Source: Macrotis lagotis
Taxonomy: Eukaryota > Chordata > Mammalia > Peramelemorphia > Peramelidae
DNA length: 64,000 bases
NCBI RefSeq assembly: GCF_037893015.1
Contig: NC_133666.1
Span: forward strand, 617,816,974-617,880,973
Direction: 5' to 3'
Below are positions 22,175-34,590 of this stretch, one piece after another. Position numbers and translations under genes: made by a program. Positions within the stretch are counted from its first letter, which is position 1, and every line of letters begins with the position of its first letter. The notes under the pieces are model-generated. The model worked only from the letters and a program-made list of their open reading frames with translations. It was not told the origin of the DNA and searched no databases.

Positions 22175-22874
22175 ACATGGGAAAGGTATAAACCAAATGC
22201 TGTTTAAAAGTATAGAGAGAAAGGGAAGCATATAACCAACTTTGAATGTAGAGTAAAGAAATAATCAGGGAAGGCTTTATTAAGAAAATGATATTTAAAC
22301 ACCTTTCTCTCAGCATCCCTATTTATTGCCTTAGAAAACAAACAGCAAACTGTTTAAGATATACTCCCCGGAAAACCTGCTGGGTGAAAATAGAGGAGTG
22401 ACTTAATCTCAACTACAAATGCAAATAGATAATATTGATAATCCCTTCACAGGGTTGTTGGATTGAATGAAAAGTTTTATATAAATGTCAGTGAGTAGCA
22501 GTAATGACTGATGGGTGAAGAATTAACACAGCATCTGAAAGATGATTTTTCTGACCTCCTTTGGCTAGCTTACCCTGGAAAATTGACCTAATCTCTAAGT
22601 ACCCTAGGATAATTTGCTAGAACATAAATTTCAGAATATTTTCCTATATGATTTGGTAGAGGGAGCTCTCCCTCAGAGTTAACTAAAGCAATAAAATCAA
22701 AGCTCTGGCCAAAAAAAAAAAAGGAGTGAGCCCCTTAGTCCACCTTTCCCTTCTTGGGTGTATTTCTGGACCCTGATGTTTTAGCTTTTCATAATGTCAC
22801 CCTCATCCTGCCACAATTTTCATTTTTCCCAGGTCTCAATTGTGCTACATCTTCAAGAAGGCTTCTTTTGGAAG

Positions 22875-23001
22875 ATGGCAGACCTGGGGGGAGAACAGGA
22901 GTCCCCTCCTGTTCCATCCCCCATCAATTTTTCATCACCTGGGATAACTCCTGGACTTCATCACCACAAGACTCAACTCCACCTCCATGATCATCAACAT
23001 G
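22875..23001 (+). CDS. ZNF gene 1, first coding exon (unrecognised N-terminal module)
   Basis: The exon begins at 22833 after a polypyrimidine tract and CCCAG. The ATG at 22875 has a strong context (A at -3, G at +4). It encodes 42 codons, starting [16 protein letters not shown] and ending in a His-rich stretch, plus the first base of a split codon, then donor G|GTACTC at 23002. There is no domain I can name. The first coding exon of gene 2 (59842-59962) is clearly related: both start M-A, share an E-S-(S/P)-P-V core and an F-S-P motif, end in D/H-rich residues and use the same phase-1 donor. The frame is open to the 5' edge of the exon, so an N-terminal extension is not excluded, but no upstream ATG in exon 1 was found. 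Confidence 0.75.
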
Positions 23002-23690
23002 GTACTCCCTTCAACAATATCCTTCCCTACTCAGACCACCTGTTTTGTACTTTCCTTCCTATATCTACTTAATTAACATCTTTAAGCATGTTACTTTTTT
23101 CTTTCAATTCAGAAATTATCTAGTGCTTGGCACATTGTAAGCCCTTAAATGCTTTTTCATTCATTTAGACCCCTCAACTGCCCCTGGCCATTCTAATAAA
23201 CTGGATGAAATTAAGTAAGTACAGGGACAAAATGGTACAGCTACAGAGTTTGGTGCCAGAAAACTAAATCCAGTTTGAGAATGGACTGGGTAGGCACAGG
23301 AAAATAGAGAATCTGGGGTCACTGTTGACCACATGCTTCATAAGAGTCAGCCCTGAAATGCCATTGTGAAAAAAAGTCAGTGGAATGCTGGGGTGTGTTA
23401 GAAACAAATTCCTTGGCAAAGTCAAGAAGAGGATCTGGGTTTTTATATCCCTCCTTCCCTCGTGGTATAGTGAAAAGAAGTATCAGGAGATCATGATTCC
23501 AGCTTTCACTAAATATGTTCTCACACGTGCATTTCCACCCACTTGGTGTCTTTATTTCCTCAGTCAAAAAAAAAGAGAAGTATTTGGGCTAGTTATTCTT
23601 AAAGTACTTTGCAGCACTTACATTCTTGGATTCTCTGAATATATCATACAGAACAAAAAGTCATCCTTCCAATAGATTCTGCATGCATTG
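23002..23690 (+). other. Start of intron 2 of gene 1, no feature
   Basis: No KRAB-A-like exon, repeat or RNA gene is recognised. An 82-codon frame on the - strand has no domain. Confidence 0.5.
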
Positions 23691-23699
23691 ACTCACATT

Positions 23700-23965
23700 C
23701 AAGGTATTTTAGTTAGTGCCTATGCTCAGCACTGAGAAGGACATAAATTTTAGATAAGATTCCTAGATTGTTAGAATTGGATGATCAACTAATCCAACCC
23801 CCCCCCTTTTTTTTTAAACAATTGAGGAAACTTAGGCCTAGAGAAATTGAATGACTTACCCAAGGTCACATCTCTACAGGAGCATCTTTGCATGACAGAG
23901 CCAGGACTCAGACTAGGTATCTTGTTTTAAGGTTCTTTCTTTTTGACCATTAAATTAGTTGTCTG
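23700..23965 (-). mobile_element. MIR/THER-type SINE
   Basis: 'attgttagaattggatgatc...caattgaggaaacttaggcctagagaaattgaatgacttacccaaggtcaca' follows the reversed MIR-family order. Confidence 0.7.
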
Positions 23966-24059
23966 ATGGTTAGGCCTTTACTAAGAATACCTTGTCTCAT
24001 TGTAATCAACACCCTTCAAAAAAAGGATATGGAGAAAAATGATAGTGTCCTATAAAAGA

Positions 24060-24560
24060 GATCAAAAATGGTCCTGAAATGTGGAAACATTCATGTTTGT
24101 GTGTGTGTATGGACAATTATACATATAATTTTATGTACTTTCTTTGGTTTTACTGCTTAATTTTTGACAAAAGTTAACTATTTCTATAATTTGTCATCCT
24201 TACAAATTTGATGGGTGTTAAGTGAAACCTCAGAGGTTTTAAAGATTTTGCATTTCTCTTGTTATTAGTGATTTGAAACAATTTTCCATTTGGTTATTAA
24301 ATAGTTTGCAGTTCTTTTGAAAATTGTTCATACCTTTTGACCACTATCTATTAAGGAGTGTCTCTTGTTCTTATATGTTTTCAGTCCCTGTATAGCATTG
24401 ATATCAAATCTTTAACTGGTGTTTCATATAAAAATTTATTACCAATCATAGTTGGTCCTGCTGCACTGATTTTGGTCATGAAGGCATTTTTTTTTAATTT
24501 ATCTTCTATGATCTCTGACATCCAATGATTGATGAAGAATTCTTCCCATTGGCTATTGTG
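24060..24560 (-). mobile_element. LINE-1 fragment (minus strand)
   Basis: The complement contains the LINE-1 'aatggtcaaaaggtatgaac' and 'aagagaaatgcaaaatc' segments of the ORF2 C-terminal region. Confidence 0.55.
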
Positions 24561-24579
24561 AACTGGTTGATCCGTAGAC

Positions 24580-24890
24580 AATAAAAACTTAATATGTCTA
24601 AAATTGAACTCATTATCTTTATCCCAAATCCTCAGTTTCCTAACTTAACTATTACTGTGATGATTACCACCTGGCTATTAATCTAGATGTAATCCTTGAT
24701 TGCTCCCTATTGTACACTCCTACATAAATAAGCTATTGTCACATTCTGTTGATTCTACTTCTTCTGTACTACAATCCTCTTGTCACCTCTGACACTGCCA
24801 CCATTCTTGTGCAGGCCCTGCTGAGTGGCCTTCCTGTTTCAAATCTCTCCCCACTCCATCCATCCTCCACTCATGTTTTTTAAATTATAT
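24580..24890 (+). mobile_element. L2-like LINE, RT C-terminal region
   Basis: 'atgtctaaaattgaactcattatcttt', 'gacactgccaccattcttgtgcaggccctg' and 'ctctccccactccatccatcctccactc' match the order of the L2-type RT C-terminal region on the + strand. Confidence 0.65.
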
Positions 24891-24959
24891 TTTATTTCAA
24901 TTAGCAAAAATATCCCTTCTAACATTCTCTCCCCCACTGAGAACAAAAGAAAAACCCAT

Positions 24960-26460
24960 TACAGGCATGTTATCAATTGGTCAATCAATAAGTATATATT
25001 AAGCACCTGCTAATTGCTAGGGAGATGCAAAAAGATGCAAAAGTTTTTGACCTCAAGTAGTTTCCATTCTAATGGGGAAGGCAACATGCAAATAAATATA
25101 TGCAAAGCATGCTACATACATGATAAATACAAAAGGAAGGCCCTAGAATTAAGGGGGTTGAAAGGTGGCTTCTAGGATTTTAATTGGGACTTAAAGGAAG
25201 CCAGGGAAATCAGTAGGTAGAATTGAGAAGGAAGAGCATTCCAAGTCTGAGAGATAGCCAGAGAAAATGCCCTGAACCACTAGATGGATTGTTTTGTTTG
25301 TGGAACAGCCAGGAGGCCAGTGTCTCTAGATCAAAGACTTTTTGTCAAGAGTACTAAGACTGGGAAGATAGGAAGGAACTTGTTTGTGAAAATCTTTGAT
25401 TGACAAATAGAGTAACATTTTTTCCTTTAGCCTGGAGGTGGAAAGGAACCATCGAAGTTTATTGACTAAGAAGTGATATGATTGGTCCTGTGCTTTATAA
25501 AAATCATTTTAGTGACCGAATGGAAGATGGATTAGAGTGAGGAAAGTGTTGAGGTAGACAGACATAGCAGGCTGAATGTGGGGATGGGGGCCTGGCAATG
25601 TCAGAAGAAATAAGGGAGCATATTGGAGAGAGGATGCAAAGGTGAAATCAATAGACCTTGTCAGGAGCTTGGATATGGGAGATGAGAGAGAGAGAGTGAG
25701 TGAGGAGTTTAGTATGTTTCCTCAGTTGTAAGCCTAAGAGACTGGGAGGATAGTGTTTAACTCTACGATAAAGTGGGATAGGAGGAGGGTTTAGGGAAAA
25801 ATATAATGAGATCAGTTTTGGAAATGTTGAATTTAAGATGTCTACTGGACATCCAGTTAGAGATGTTTAGGTGTTTTTTGTTTGTTTGTTTGTTTGTTTT
25901 TGCAAGGCAAACAGGGTTAAGTGGCTTACCCAAGGCCACACAGCTAGGTAATTATCAAGTGTCTGAGACCGGATTTGAACCCAGGTACTCCTGACTCCAG
26001 GGCCAGTGCTTTATCCACTGCGCCACCTAGCCACCCCCCAATTGGAGATGTTTAAATGGCACCTTTTCAAAGGATATGTGAGATTAGAGGTCAGCAGAGA
26101 GATTTGGACAGGATAACCATATTTGCCATTCATCAGGAAAGAGATGGTAATTGAATCCATGGGAGCTGAGAGGAACCAAATTAAGAAGTGTAGAGGAAGA
26201 AAAGAAGATCCTGATGAAGTCTCTGTCACCCACAGTTAAAGGGCATAATCTGAAAGAGCATTCCATAAAAGAGAAAGAAAAGAAGTGCTCAAGGTGGGTA
26301 GGATGGGAACCTAGAGAAAGGAGTTCTGAAAACCTAGAGAAAAGAAAGTATCAAGGAGGAGAGAGTGATTAACAGTGTCAAGAACTCCAGAGAGGTCAAG
26401 GAGAATGAGAATTGAGAAAAGGCTATTGGATTTGACAACGAAGAGATTAATAACTTTGAA
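24960..26460 (-). mobile_element. L2-like LINE, long 3' part (minus strand)
   Basis: About 1.35 kb (excluding the SINE at 25874-26039) in the reverse L2 order: 3' end 'attaagcacctgctaattgctagg', then 'gacttaaaggaagccaggg', 'agtttattgactaagaagtgatatgattgg', 'gaaatgttgaatttaagatgtc', 'gagatggtaattgaatccatgggagctgag' and 'tcaagaactccagagaggtcaaggagaatgag'. One of the longest old LINEs here; all frames are broken. Confidence 0.8.
25874..26039 (-). mobile_element. tRNA-derived SINE inserted in L2
   Basis: Poly(T) with GTTT repeats, then the reversed SINE. The flanks GAGATGTTTA are repeated (25860-25869 and about 26044-26053). The L2 reading resumes exactly after it. Confidence 0.9.
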
Positions 26461-26464
26461 TAGT

Positions 26465-27650
26465 TCAGTCAAAACAAACGTATGTATTTAACCACATTCA
26501 AAAATAGTTTGTCTTACTCTGCATTTTGAGTCTTCATCCCTCTATCAGAAACTGAATAGCATATTTCATTATTAGTCCTCTGGAATCGTGGTTGGTAGTT
26601 AACATCAATAAGAGTTCCGAATTCTTTCATAGTTGTTTGCTCTTACCATATTGTTATCATTGTACAAAATGTTCTGCTTCTGTTCACTTCATTCCATATT
26701 AGATCATAAAAGGCTTCGCAGATTTATCTGAAACCCTCTCCTTCGACATTTCCTAAAGCACAATAGGATCTCATCACATTTATATACCATAATTTCATTA
26801 TCATTTCCCCAACTATGTTCTCATTCTTTGCCACTTCAAAAAGAGTTATAAATTGTGTGTGTGTGTGTGTGTGTTCTTCCTACCTTTGACTAGTTAAGAT
26901 GATGGTGAGGTTCCGATGTCAGTCACTCCTCCCTATCACCCTCTCCTTGTTTTAATAGATGTCTACTTCTGCACTCTGATTATATGAGGCAATTTTCCCT
27001 AACCTTCCTTTCCTTCCCCACTCCCTGAGTGTATTCCTCTTTTTTCCCCATCTCTTCAGATCATCACATCAAAATAAAAACCACTCCCAGACCTTGTCTA
27101 CTTAAACTCCCTCTATGACCCTGATGATGGTAAGGTTCAAAGGAGACAAATCTATATCTCCTCATATTAGAATTCAAATTGTTTATTCTTGTTTAGTCCC
27201 TTATAATTATTTCACATATGTTTTTTGCTTTTCTTCATTCAAACAGAACACTTGGATCTCAAAATTTCTCTGTACCTCTTTCTTTTCATCAAGAATTCTT
27301 GGAAATCCTCTATTTCCTTAAAGATCTATTCCCCCCCCCCCCCATTTATACTCAGTTTTACTAGATAAGTTATTCTTGCATGTCTACCCATATCTTTTTC
27401 CCTCTGAATTATTGTCCAAGTTCTCTGCTACTGTATTATAGTACTTGCTAAATCACATGTGATCTTGACTATGACTCTTCTTTCTTTTTGACTACTTACA
27501 TTTTTTCTTTGGTCTGAAAATTTTGGCTATGGTGATCTAGGGAATTTCATTTTGGGCCTTTTTCCTGGGCCCACTTTGCTTTCTGATTAAGAAACCTGGG
27601 CCGTTTTCTTCACATTTCATGTCTGGGCTTTTTTTTTTTTTAAATCATGT
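26465..27650 (-). mobile_element. LINE-1-related fragments (minus strand)
   Basis: AT-rich sequence whose complement resembles LINE-1 3' UTR (26465-26840) and LINE-1 internal sequence (27000-27650). A (TG)n run sits at about 26847-26872 and a C-run at 27330-27343. Assignment is by general resemblance only. Confidence 0.4.
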
Positions 27651-27671
27651 CATTCAGTTTGTCCAGTGATT

Positions 27672-27825
27672 GTTTTTTAAAATTTTATTTATTTATGGTA
27701 ATGGGGTTAAGTGACTTGTCCAAGGTCACACAGCTAGGCAATTAAGTATCTGAGGTTGGATTTGAACTCAGGTCCTCCTGACTCCAGGGCCTGTTTTCTA
27801 TCTACTGTGCCACCTAACTGCCCCC
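27672..27825 (-). mobile_element. tRNA-derived SINE, first of two at the same site
   Basis: A reversed SINE flanked by TTTGTCCAGTGATT on the left (about 27658-27671) and right (about 27826-27839). Confidence 0.88.
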
Positions 27826-27841
27826 TTTGTCCAGTGATTCT

Positions 27842-28002
27842 GTTTTTTTTTTTTTTTTTTTTTTTGGTAAGGCAAACGGGGTTAAGTGGCTTGCCCAAGG
27901 CCACACAGCTAGGTAATTATTGAGTGTCTGAGACCGGATTTGAACCCAGGTACTCCTGACTCCAGAGCCGGTGCTCTGTCCACTACGCCACATAGCCACC
28001 CC
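27842..28002 (-). mobile_element. tRNA-derived SINE, second at the same site
   Basis: A reversed SINE between TCCAGTGATTCT (27830-27841) and a third copy of the same sequence (about 28005-28016). Confidence 0.9.
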
Positions 28003-28019
28003 TATCCAGTGATTCTTAA

Positions 28020-28360
28020 ACTTTTTTCCCAATCTGTTTTCCAGCTCAGTTTTTTAAACTCTTGCTTCAGCTTTAATAGGAACTCTAGTTGAGTTTATGC
28101 CTAAACTGGTTTTTTTTGAGGCCTTGTTTGTAGGTGTTTTGGAGTCACTCTTTTTCTAAATTTGTGTCTTGACCTTCCTCTGTCTCCATATTACATTTTT
28201 ATGGAAGGATTCTTTTTTGTTTGCTTATTCTTTCATCCTATTTTCTGAAGTTAACAATGATGTTAGGGCTGGGCTCTGCAATATTTCTAGGATGATCTTA
28301 TTGATGTTTTCTTAGCGAATTGAGTATTGTCCTGATTCAGGATTGTAAGGAAAAACTAGA
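28020..28360 (-). mobile_element. Possible LINE-1 5' region (minus strand)
   Basis: The complement has the Lys/Glu-rich, A-rich look of a LINE-1 ORF1 coiled-coil region. A possible LINE-1 start lies near 29600 ('ctctaccatcttcactct'). Weak evidence. Confidence 0.35.
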
Positions 28361-28365
28361 GATCA

Positions 28366-28528
28366 GGGGTGGCTAGGTGGTGCAGTGGACAGAGCACCAG
28401 CCCTGGAGTCAGGAGTACCTGAGTTCAAATTTGGCCTCAGACACTCAATAATTACCTAGCTATGTGGCCTTGGGCAGGCCACTTTACCCCATTGCCTTGC
28501 AAAAACTAAAAAAGAAAAAAAAAAAAAA
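28366..28528 (+). mobile_element. tRNA-derived SINE
   Basis: A complete SINE, A-rich tail 'aaaagaaaaaaaaaaaaaa'. Flanks CTAGAGATC / CTAGGGATC. Confidence 0.9.
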
Positions 28529-28999
28529 GCTAGGGATCTGCAGTCAGTGCTCCCAGTGTCTTAATACAGGACAAAGTCTGACTGCTGCTATCTTTGCCTG
28601 ATCCTTGCACAATTCTTATCTGCTTTGGATCTGAGTCACTGTAGACTATTGCTTGACTCCAGTTCTCTTAGCCAATTAGAAAGTCTGTTGCTTTCAGAAT
28701 GAGATTCCTGTCCTATTTAATCCTCTGTAGTCTGAGCTAAGTACTAGAAATGAGATTCTTCCTGGCTCTAGGGATCTGAATCACACTACTGCTGCTGACT
28801 TTCGAATGTCATTCTTTCTTGATATCCCTCCTCCGTGCCTCCCTACAACAGGAACACAACCCCCATACTCAGATCCCCTTCTCAGTCTACCTTGTATGTT
28901 TGATCTAAAACTGTATGAATATGGTGGTGACCTGGAAGGAGTCTAGGACCTCCTCTTACTCTAGTGCACCACCTTTTCCTGGGCACTGCTTGGCTGGTT

Positions 29000-29420
29000 G
29001 GTTGGTTGTTGTCACCCTTCATTCTTGAAGAGGACCAAAACAATGTTAGAGACAAGTTACAATGTGCCTGACTGATTGATCTGCCTGTATTGATCATGGC
29101 TGATCAATACAAACTCAGAGTGCTCTACCACAGTTGGGCACAAATAGTACTTGTGAACACCTTGGAGAGTTCTCTAAACTTGCACATCTCATGTTTCCTT
29201 TTTAGTTTTTGCAAGGCAAATGAGGTTAAGTGACTTGCCCAAGGTCACATAGCTAGGTAATTATTAAGTGTCTGAGGCCAGATTTGAACTCCTGACTCCA
29301 GGGCCAGTGCTCTATCCACTATGCCACCTAGCTGCCCCTCTCATGTTTCCTTTTAGCTACTTCAATTCTGCTTTGCACTAGAGAACTCTATGCACGATAT
29401 GCTCCTTGCCCTACCTGCTC
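29000..29420 (-). mobile_element. Unnamed interspersed repeat interrupted by a SINE
   Basis: The sequence 'gttgtcacccttcattcttgaagaggacca...ctctaccacagttgggcacaaatagt...gctacttcaattctgctttgc' looks like a repeat I associate with marsupial genomes but cannot name; orientation is uncertain. Its continuity across the SINE at 29203-29339 is shown by a 15-bp duplication. Confidence 0.5.
29203..29339 (-). mobile_element. tRNA-derived SINE with perfect 15-bp target duplication
   Basis: A reversed SINE flanked by CTCATGTTTCCTTTT at 29188-29202 and 29340-29354. Its 3' tail is short. Confidence 0.93.
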
Positions 29421-29599
29421 CCAGTGTCAGAAGACTTTTCTGTCTCCTTATGCCACCCTGCATTGGAAAAATGTTGCATTGTTCCTTTTATCTGGATTTC
29501 TTCATCAGGATTTTATCTGATTTTTCTAAATCTCTTTGAAGGAGTTTTGTGGAAAGGAGCTTGACCATACTGTTTCCTACTACTCTACCATCTTCACTC

Positions 29600-29945
29600 T
29601 CTTCCACTCAATTTTCAGATCAATTTTCCTAAAATGTTAGTCTGATCACGTCACACATCCCTAATTTAATAAATTCTAGAGGTTTGCTGTTATCTCCAAG
29701 ATCAAATCTAAAATTCTTTTCAGTTTTTAAAATCTTTCATAACCTTCCTCCTCCCATTCATGTACTCTGATATCCCTTTACATTGGTCTCCTTGCTTTAT
29801 CTTTAATGAGACCCTTATCTCTTGACTCTTCTCCCTGCCTGACATTCTCTTCCTTCTCATTTCCATCTCTGAGAGCATTCCTGGCTGCCTTTAAGTATCA
29901 GCTAAATTCCAGCCTTCTTCAGAAAGCCTTTCAGTCAATAGTCAG
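29600..29945 (+). mobile_element. L2-like LINE 3' part
   Basis: 'ttagtctgatcacgtcacac', 'ccaagatcaaatctaaaattc', 'ataaccttcctcctccc' and 'cagccttcttcagaaagcctttc' follow the L2 C-terminal order. Confidence 0.7.
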
Positions 29946-30625
29946 CCAACAAGCAGTTTTTGTGGTCACTGTATTGAAGTCAGTGTTTGCTCTGTGCCAG
30001 GTATTCTGCTAAGTACTGGGGGGTACAAAAAATGAAAAAGACCATAGTACATAGTCTGATGATAGAGACAGTATTCAGCAATGATGTGTAAACAAGCTAC
30101 ATGTAGGACCGACTGGAGTTTACTAGCAGAGGGAAGCATCAGAAGAGGCTTCTTGAAGAAGGAAGGACTTTAGCTGAGACTTAAAAGAAGGAAAGGGAAG
30201 CCAAGAGGGTGGAAATGGGGAGGGAGAGAGTGCCAGACATGAGGAGCAGTCACTGAAAATGCACAGTTAGGAGATGGAGTCTCTTTTGTGAAGAATAGCA
30301 GAGTCTGGGGTCAGTGTATCAGAGGGCATAGAGGTGAATAAGATATAAGAAGACTGGAAAAGTATAAAGAGACCAGCATATGAGAGGATTTGAACACCAA
30401 GCAGTATTTTTATTTGATCCTGGAGGGAAAAGGAAGACACTGGAGTTTATTAAATAAGATAGGGGACTGACACAGTCAGAATTGTCCTTTTAAAAGGGCA
30501 GTTTGGCAGCTTAGCAGAAGATGGACTGAAGTGGTAAAAATACCAGTTCTAAGATTGTTGCAGTAGGTCAGGTGTAAAATGATGAGGGTTCACATCAGGG
30601 TAGTGGCAGTGTCAAAGGAAATAAG
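29945..30625 (-). mobile_element. L2-like LINE 3' part (minus strand)
   Basis: Starts with 'gtgtttgctctgtgccaggtattctgctaagtactggg', followed by 'ggaggacc'-type and 'cctggagggaaaagg..cactggagtttatt' segments in reverse L2 order. Runs into the (TA)n repeat. Confidence 0.75.
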
Positions 30626-30628
30626 GAG

Positions 30629-30769
<141 letters not shown>

Positions 30770-31497
30770 GGATCTCAATAAGGATAGAAATGAGCTTTTG
30801 CATAGTCCCATAGACTACTGTGGGATTCAACTACTATTCAACTACTATTCAACTACTATCAGCCCCTGGGAAGCTCTGATGATTCAGAGACTCTGAACTG
30901 CAGGTTCCCCATTGGTCTGTGATTCCTGCCCTGGTTATCCAGACTTCAGCCTGGAGTGGAAGCTAGAAGAGAGGTCCTGCTCCACTCCTAGGGTCAGTCA
31001 CACAGCTACCATTTATTTCTAAACTTGTTCCTTAATCAGTATGCAACTGCTCTTCTCAGCCCCATCTAGGTACAGGTTGCCTTGTAAGTCCCACCTAGAT
31101 CCATCATCCAAAACTGTATAGAGAGTAACAAAACTGTCAGAGAACACTGCACTAGTCAGCTCTCCCTAGAACCTCTTGCTGTCCCAGGTCTTCCTGCCCT
31201 TTTGGACCTAGTAGTACTTGAATGCTCCCAGAAAAAATGATTCAGCATGCTTTTTTCTCTTGGATTAGCCCACCAGGAATTCTAACTGATAGGTTTTCTA
31301 GATGTTGGTGGAGGGGATTTGGTACAGATGGGCTGTACTTTCTGTCACTTTGACTCTGCCACCCTGCTGGATGCTAGAGGACAGAACAGGAAACACTAGG
31401 CAGATACTACTGTAAAGAAGAAAATTTTAGCTTGGAGAAGTTCCTAACAGTCTTGTCCCACTACTAAAGTAGGCTCTCTGAGAAAGTAATAGCTTCA
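30770..31497 (+). other. Intron 2 of gene 1, no feature
   Basis: A short tandem 'caactactatt' triplicate near 30828-30858; otherwise no gene, splice-bounded exon or clear repeat. Confidence 0.5.
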
Positions 31498-31655
31498 GGG
31501 GCAGCTTGGTTGTGCAGTGGATAGAGCACTGGCCCTGGAGTCAGGAGGACCTGAGTTCAAATTTGACCTCAGACAATTAATAATTACCTAGCTGTGTGAC
31601 CTTGGGCAAGTCACTTAAACCCATTGCCATAAATAAATAAAAAATTTTTAAAAAG
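31498..31655 (+). mobile_element. tRNA-derived SINE
   Basis: A complete SINE with the 'aaataaataaaaaa' tail type. Flanks GAAAGTAATAGCTT / GAAAATGATAGCTT. Confidence 0.9.
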
Positions 31656-32394
31656 AAAATGATAGCTTTTCTTTCACTGGAATTCTTCACTGATTCCTTG
31701 TTAGGGATATTGAAGAGCAAGAATTTCTAGTCTGGGATCCACAGATCCCTAAGGGATCCATGGGTAGATTTCAGGGAATCTATAAACTTGAATGAGAAAA
31801 AATGCATCTTTATCTTACTATAATGGTTTTCCTTTGCAATCCTATATATGCATTTAAAAACCTCATTGAAAGAAGGCATCTGCAGATTTTACCAGATCAC
31901 TGGGGCAGAGTTGGGTTGGGAGAAGAGGTCTAAACAGAGGATTCCTGTTTAGATATTAGTTAGATCAGATGTCTTTTTAGGTCTATTTCAATTTTGAAAT
32001 TCTGTGAGTCACAGAAGTTTTTCTCTTAGTATCACAACATAGAATATGTAATGGATTCATTCAAAAGATAGATTTGCTATGTGTGTTGGACTCTGTGTTC
32101 CATGTTAAGAATTATTTAAAGGGGATTAGACATAGTCATGGTACTACTATAAGGCAAAGTGTGATATGTACTATAGTAGTATTGGAGTTTAGGGGAAGAA
32201 AGTAGTAAGCCTGTTGAAAAGACTTTTGACCTGGGTCTGGATGGAAGCATAAGATTTGGAGTTAGGAAGGGTGCCCTCCAAGTTTAATGCCAGTTTCATT
32301 ATTTGAGGTATTTCTGGGTATAGAGAGATTGGAATCTTGCATGTCCATCTTCTGTAGCCCTTTGATCACTGGTGCCAGCATCTGTGGCACCAAG

Positions 32395-32650
32395 TAAGCA
32401 ATCTAGCAGAAAAAGCCCCTGATCAAGGGTAGGTAGAAGGAGACCTGCTTCTACAGATTGTTGTATGACTTTGACTTAGTCACTTCACCTTTTAGAGGCT
32501 TAGTTTCCTCAATCACAAAAATGGGAGATATAATCTTAACAGTAGGTAGAATTATATAGAACCTTCAAGTTTGCAGAGGGCTTTACAGTTCTTATTTGAT
32601 TGAATCTCTGTTTGGTCTCCCTTATGATGCTTTTGTGAGGATTGTGTTAC
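32395..32650 (+). mobile_element. MIR-type SINE
   Basis: 'tgactttgacttagtcacttcacc...aggcttagtttcctcaatcacaaaaatggg' is the MIR core in forward orientation. Confidence 0.65.
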
Positions 32651-32659
32651 ACAGTGAAT

Positions 32660-33540
32660 ATAAAAATGGTCTGAGAAAAGTTTTATAAACACAACCTTTT
32701 ATTGTGTTTATTCCAACCAAGCTTGCAATTGTTTTTTTTAAGCCCTTATCTCACTTTGGCTTCCCACAGCCTACCAGCCAGGAATATTTTGATGATAAAT
32801 TTGATTAAACCGAAGTGGCTTAGAGTTGAAGAGTTTCTTCTTCTCTCAAAGATTCTCAAAAAGACAATGGCTAACCTCACTGGGACTTTAGACAAATCCT
32901 ATGCTAAAACTAAGGCCTGGGCCAGATGAGTTTTCTGAACAAACCCCAGGAAACCATGTCTGTACAATTTGTATTTCACTTTTCACTATCTTCTCCTATA
33001 AAATGTCACCTAGTGATTATGACCCCCATTTTAAAATTCTATATCATCATTTTTAATTTATATCTCCCTCTTTCTCTTCCCACCTTCCCAAAATCTTTTT
33101 TATTCCTTTCCTCCTTTCCTCTCTGGATGTGCTTATCTCAGCTAGCACATAACTCTAGCAACTCCTCCCACCAGCACTTCTCACTTCCACCCCCTGCATT
33201 CCATATCATGATAGATTTTTCTTTGAATACACAAAGACTGAGTGGGTGCATCTTTCTGCCACATTTTTTTGGGGAGAATTTAATTCCAATTCTCTGCATC
33301 TTTTGCCCCACAGATGCAACCCGAATATTAGAATATGAGATCATTTAATAATAACGAAGTTAATAAATTCCTTTCTTAAAAATAGTGTTTCAAAGTTTAA
33401 AAATGTTTTTTTAACAAGTGTTTTTCACAGAACTCCAGAAGTATTTTCTTCATTGTTTCTCTTTTTCAAATGGGAAAAGTGTTTCTGAGAGATTATGGCA
33501 TGGTAGCCACATAGTATCAGATCCAGGAGTCTATTACAGA
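32660..33540 (+). other. Intron 2 of gene 1, no supported exon
   Basis: Holds a 75-codon and a 140-codon open frame (32702-32929, 32926-33348), both hydrophobic/pyrimidine-driven with no KRAB A box or other domain. Not called as exons. Confidence 0.5.
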
Positions 33541-33559
33541 TATTATTTCAAGTCCAGTG

Positions 33560-33740
33560 CCAGTACCTTCGCAGGCCTCTCTAAACTCCCCCACCCACTT
33601 TTACGGGTCATTTTAGGAGACCAGATTTAGAATCAGAAAGGATTGTAGACCAAGATTAACAGACTTACTTAGGGCTGAGATTCAAACCTAAAGTCTCAGA
33701 CTCTAAATCCAAGGATCTTTCTAAGGCAATATACTGTTTC
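33560..33740 (-). mobile_element. MIR-type SINE fragment
   Basis: 'gggctgagattcaaacctaaagtctcagactctaaatccaaggatctttc' matches the reversed MIR head region, degraded. Confidence 0.45.
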
Positions 33741-34224
33741 CCATGAAATTATGGTCTCATGGTTAATCAGATTCTTAGAGTTAAAAGGAAGCATGTAGAG
33801 CTCATATAATCCAATCACTGCTTGCTTGAGTCACCCAAACAATATCCTTAAGAACCCCAAGTCTTGTGTCTCTGGCCCAGGAATCTTCTATTGTTTGTCT
33901 TTAACTCACTGATAGAAGCCTAATAGCTAATTGTGGTTGAGTGCAGCAAGAAGGGCAACATTCCATCCCTAGCCAATCATCTCTGAAAGGAACTGAAGCC
34001 TCACTTAAGAGACCCAGAGCTTCTCCAGACTTGTGTCTCCAGGATGTATGAAAATAATTAGGGCAATAGTTTCAACACATTTGTCAGCTATCTATTTCTG
34101 GTAGACCCCTCTGCCTAGGCCTGAGTACTTGCAAAGTATAAAATTGACTGATACTTATTATGCTCTGGTAGAAGCATAAGACATGATATTGTCTATTAAA
34201 TATATCAGAAGTGTGAAAAGCAGA

Positions 34225-34590
34225 GTGGCCCATAAATTTTGAGTTGGAAAGAACCTTGGAGATGATTTACATAGTTAGCACATTTGCCCAGTGAAGACTT
34301 GAATTCTTCTTCTGAATCGAATACTTAATTCTGGTCATTTTTGATTGGGGGAGATCAAGGTAGGTTTCTTGGAGGAGGTGATATTGGAGTTGATGATGCA
34401 GGCATTTTAGGGAGTTGAGGTAGAGAGTCCCAACAGATCCAGTGGCAACATATGGACCACGTATGAGGAGAGGACATTAGTCATAGGATTTAGAGTTGGA
34501 AGGATCCATAGAGATTATCTAGTCCAACCCCTTCCTTTTTACAGTTTAAACATATGTAGGAAGATTAGGTGGCATTCCCAGAATCCCATG
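34225..34590 (-). mobile_element. MIR/THER-type fragments
   Basis: Two pieces, 'gagttggaaagaaccttggagatga' (34240) and 'agagttggaaggatccatagagattatctagtccaacccc' (34492-34530), are typical of the THER/MIR3-like head, separated by an L2-like piece. Confidence 0.55.

Noticed and set aside
32926..33348. 140-codon open frame as a possible exon
   Set aside because: No domain, hydrophobic composition from T/C-rich DNA, and no splice-site pair in frame with gene 1.
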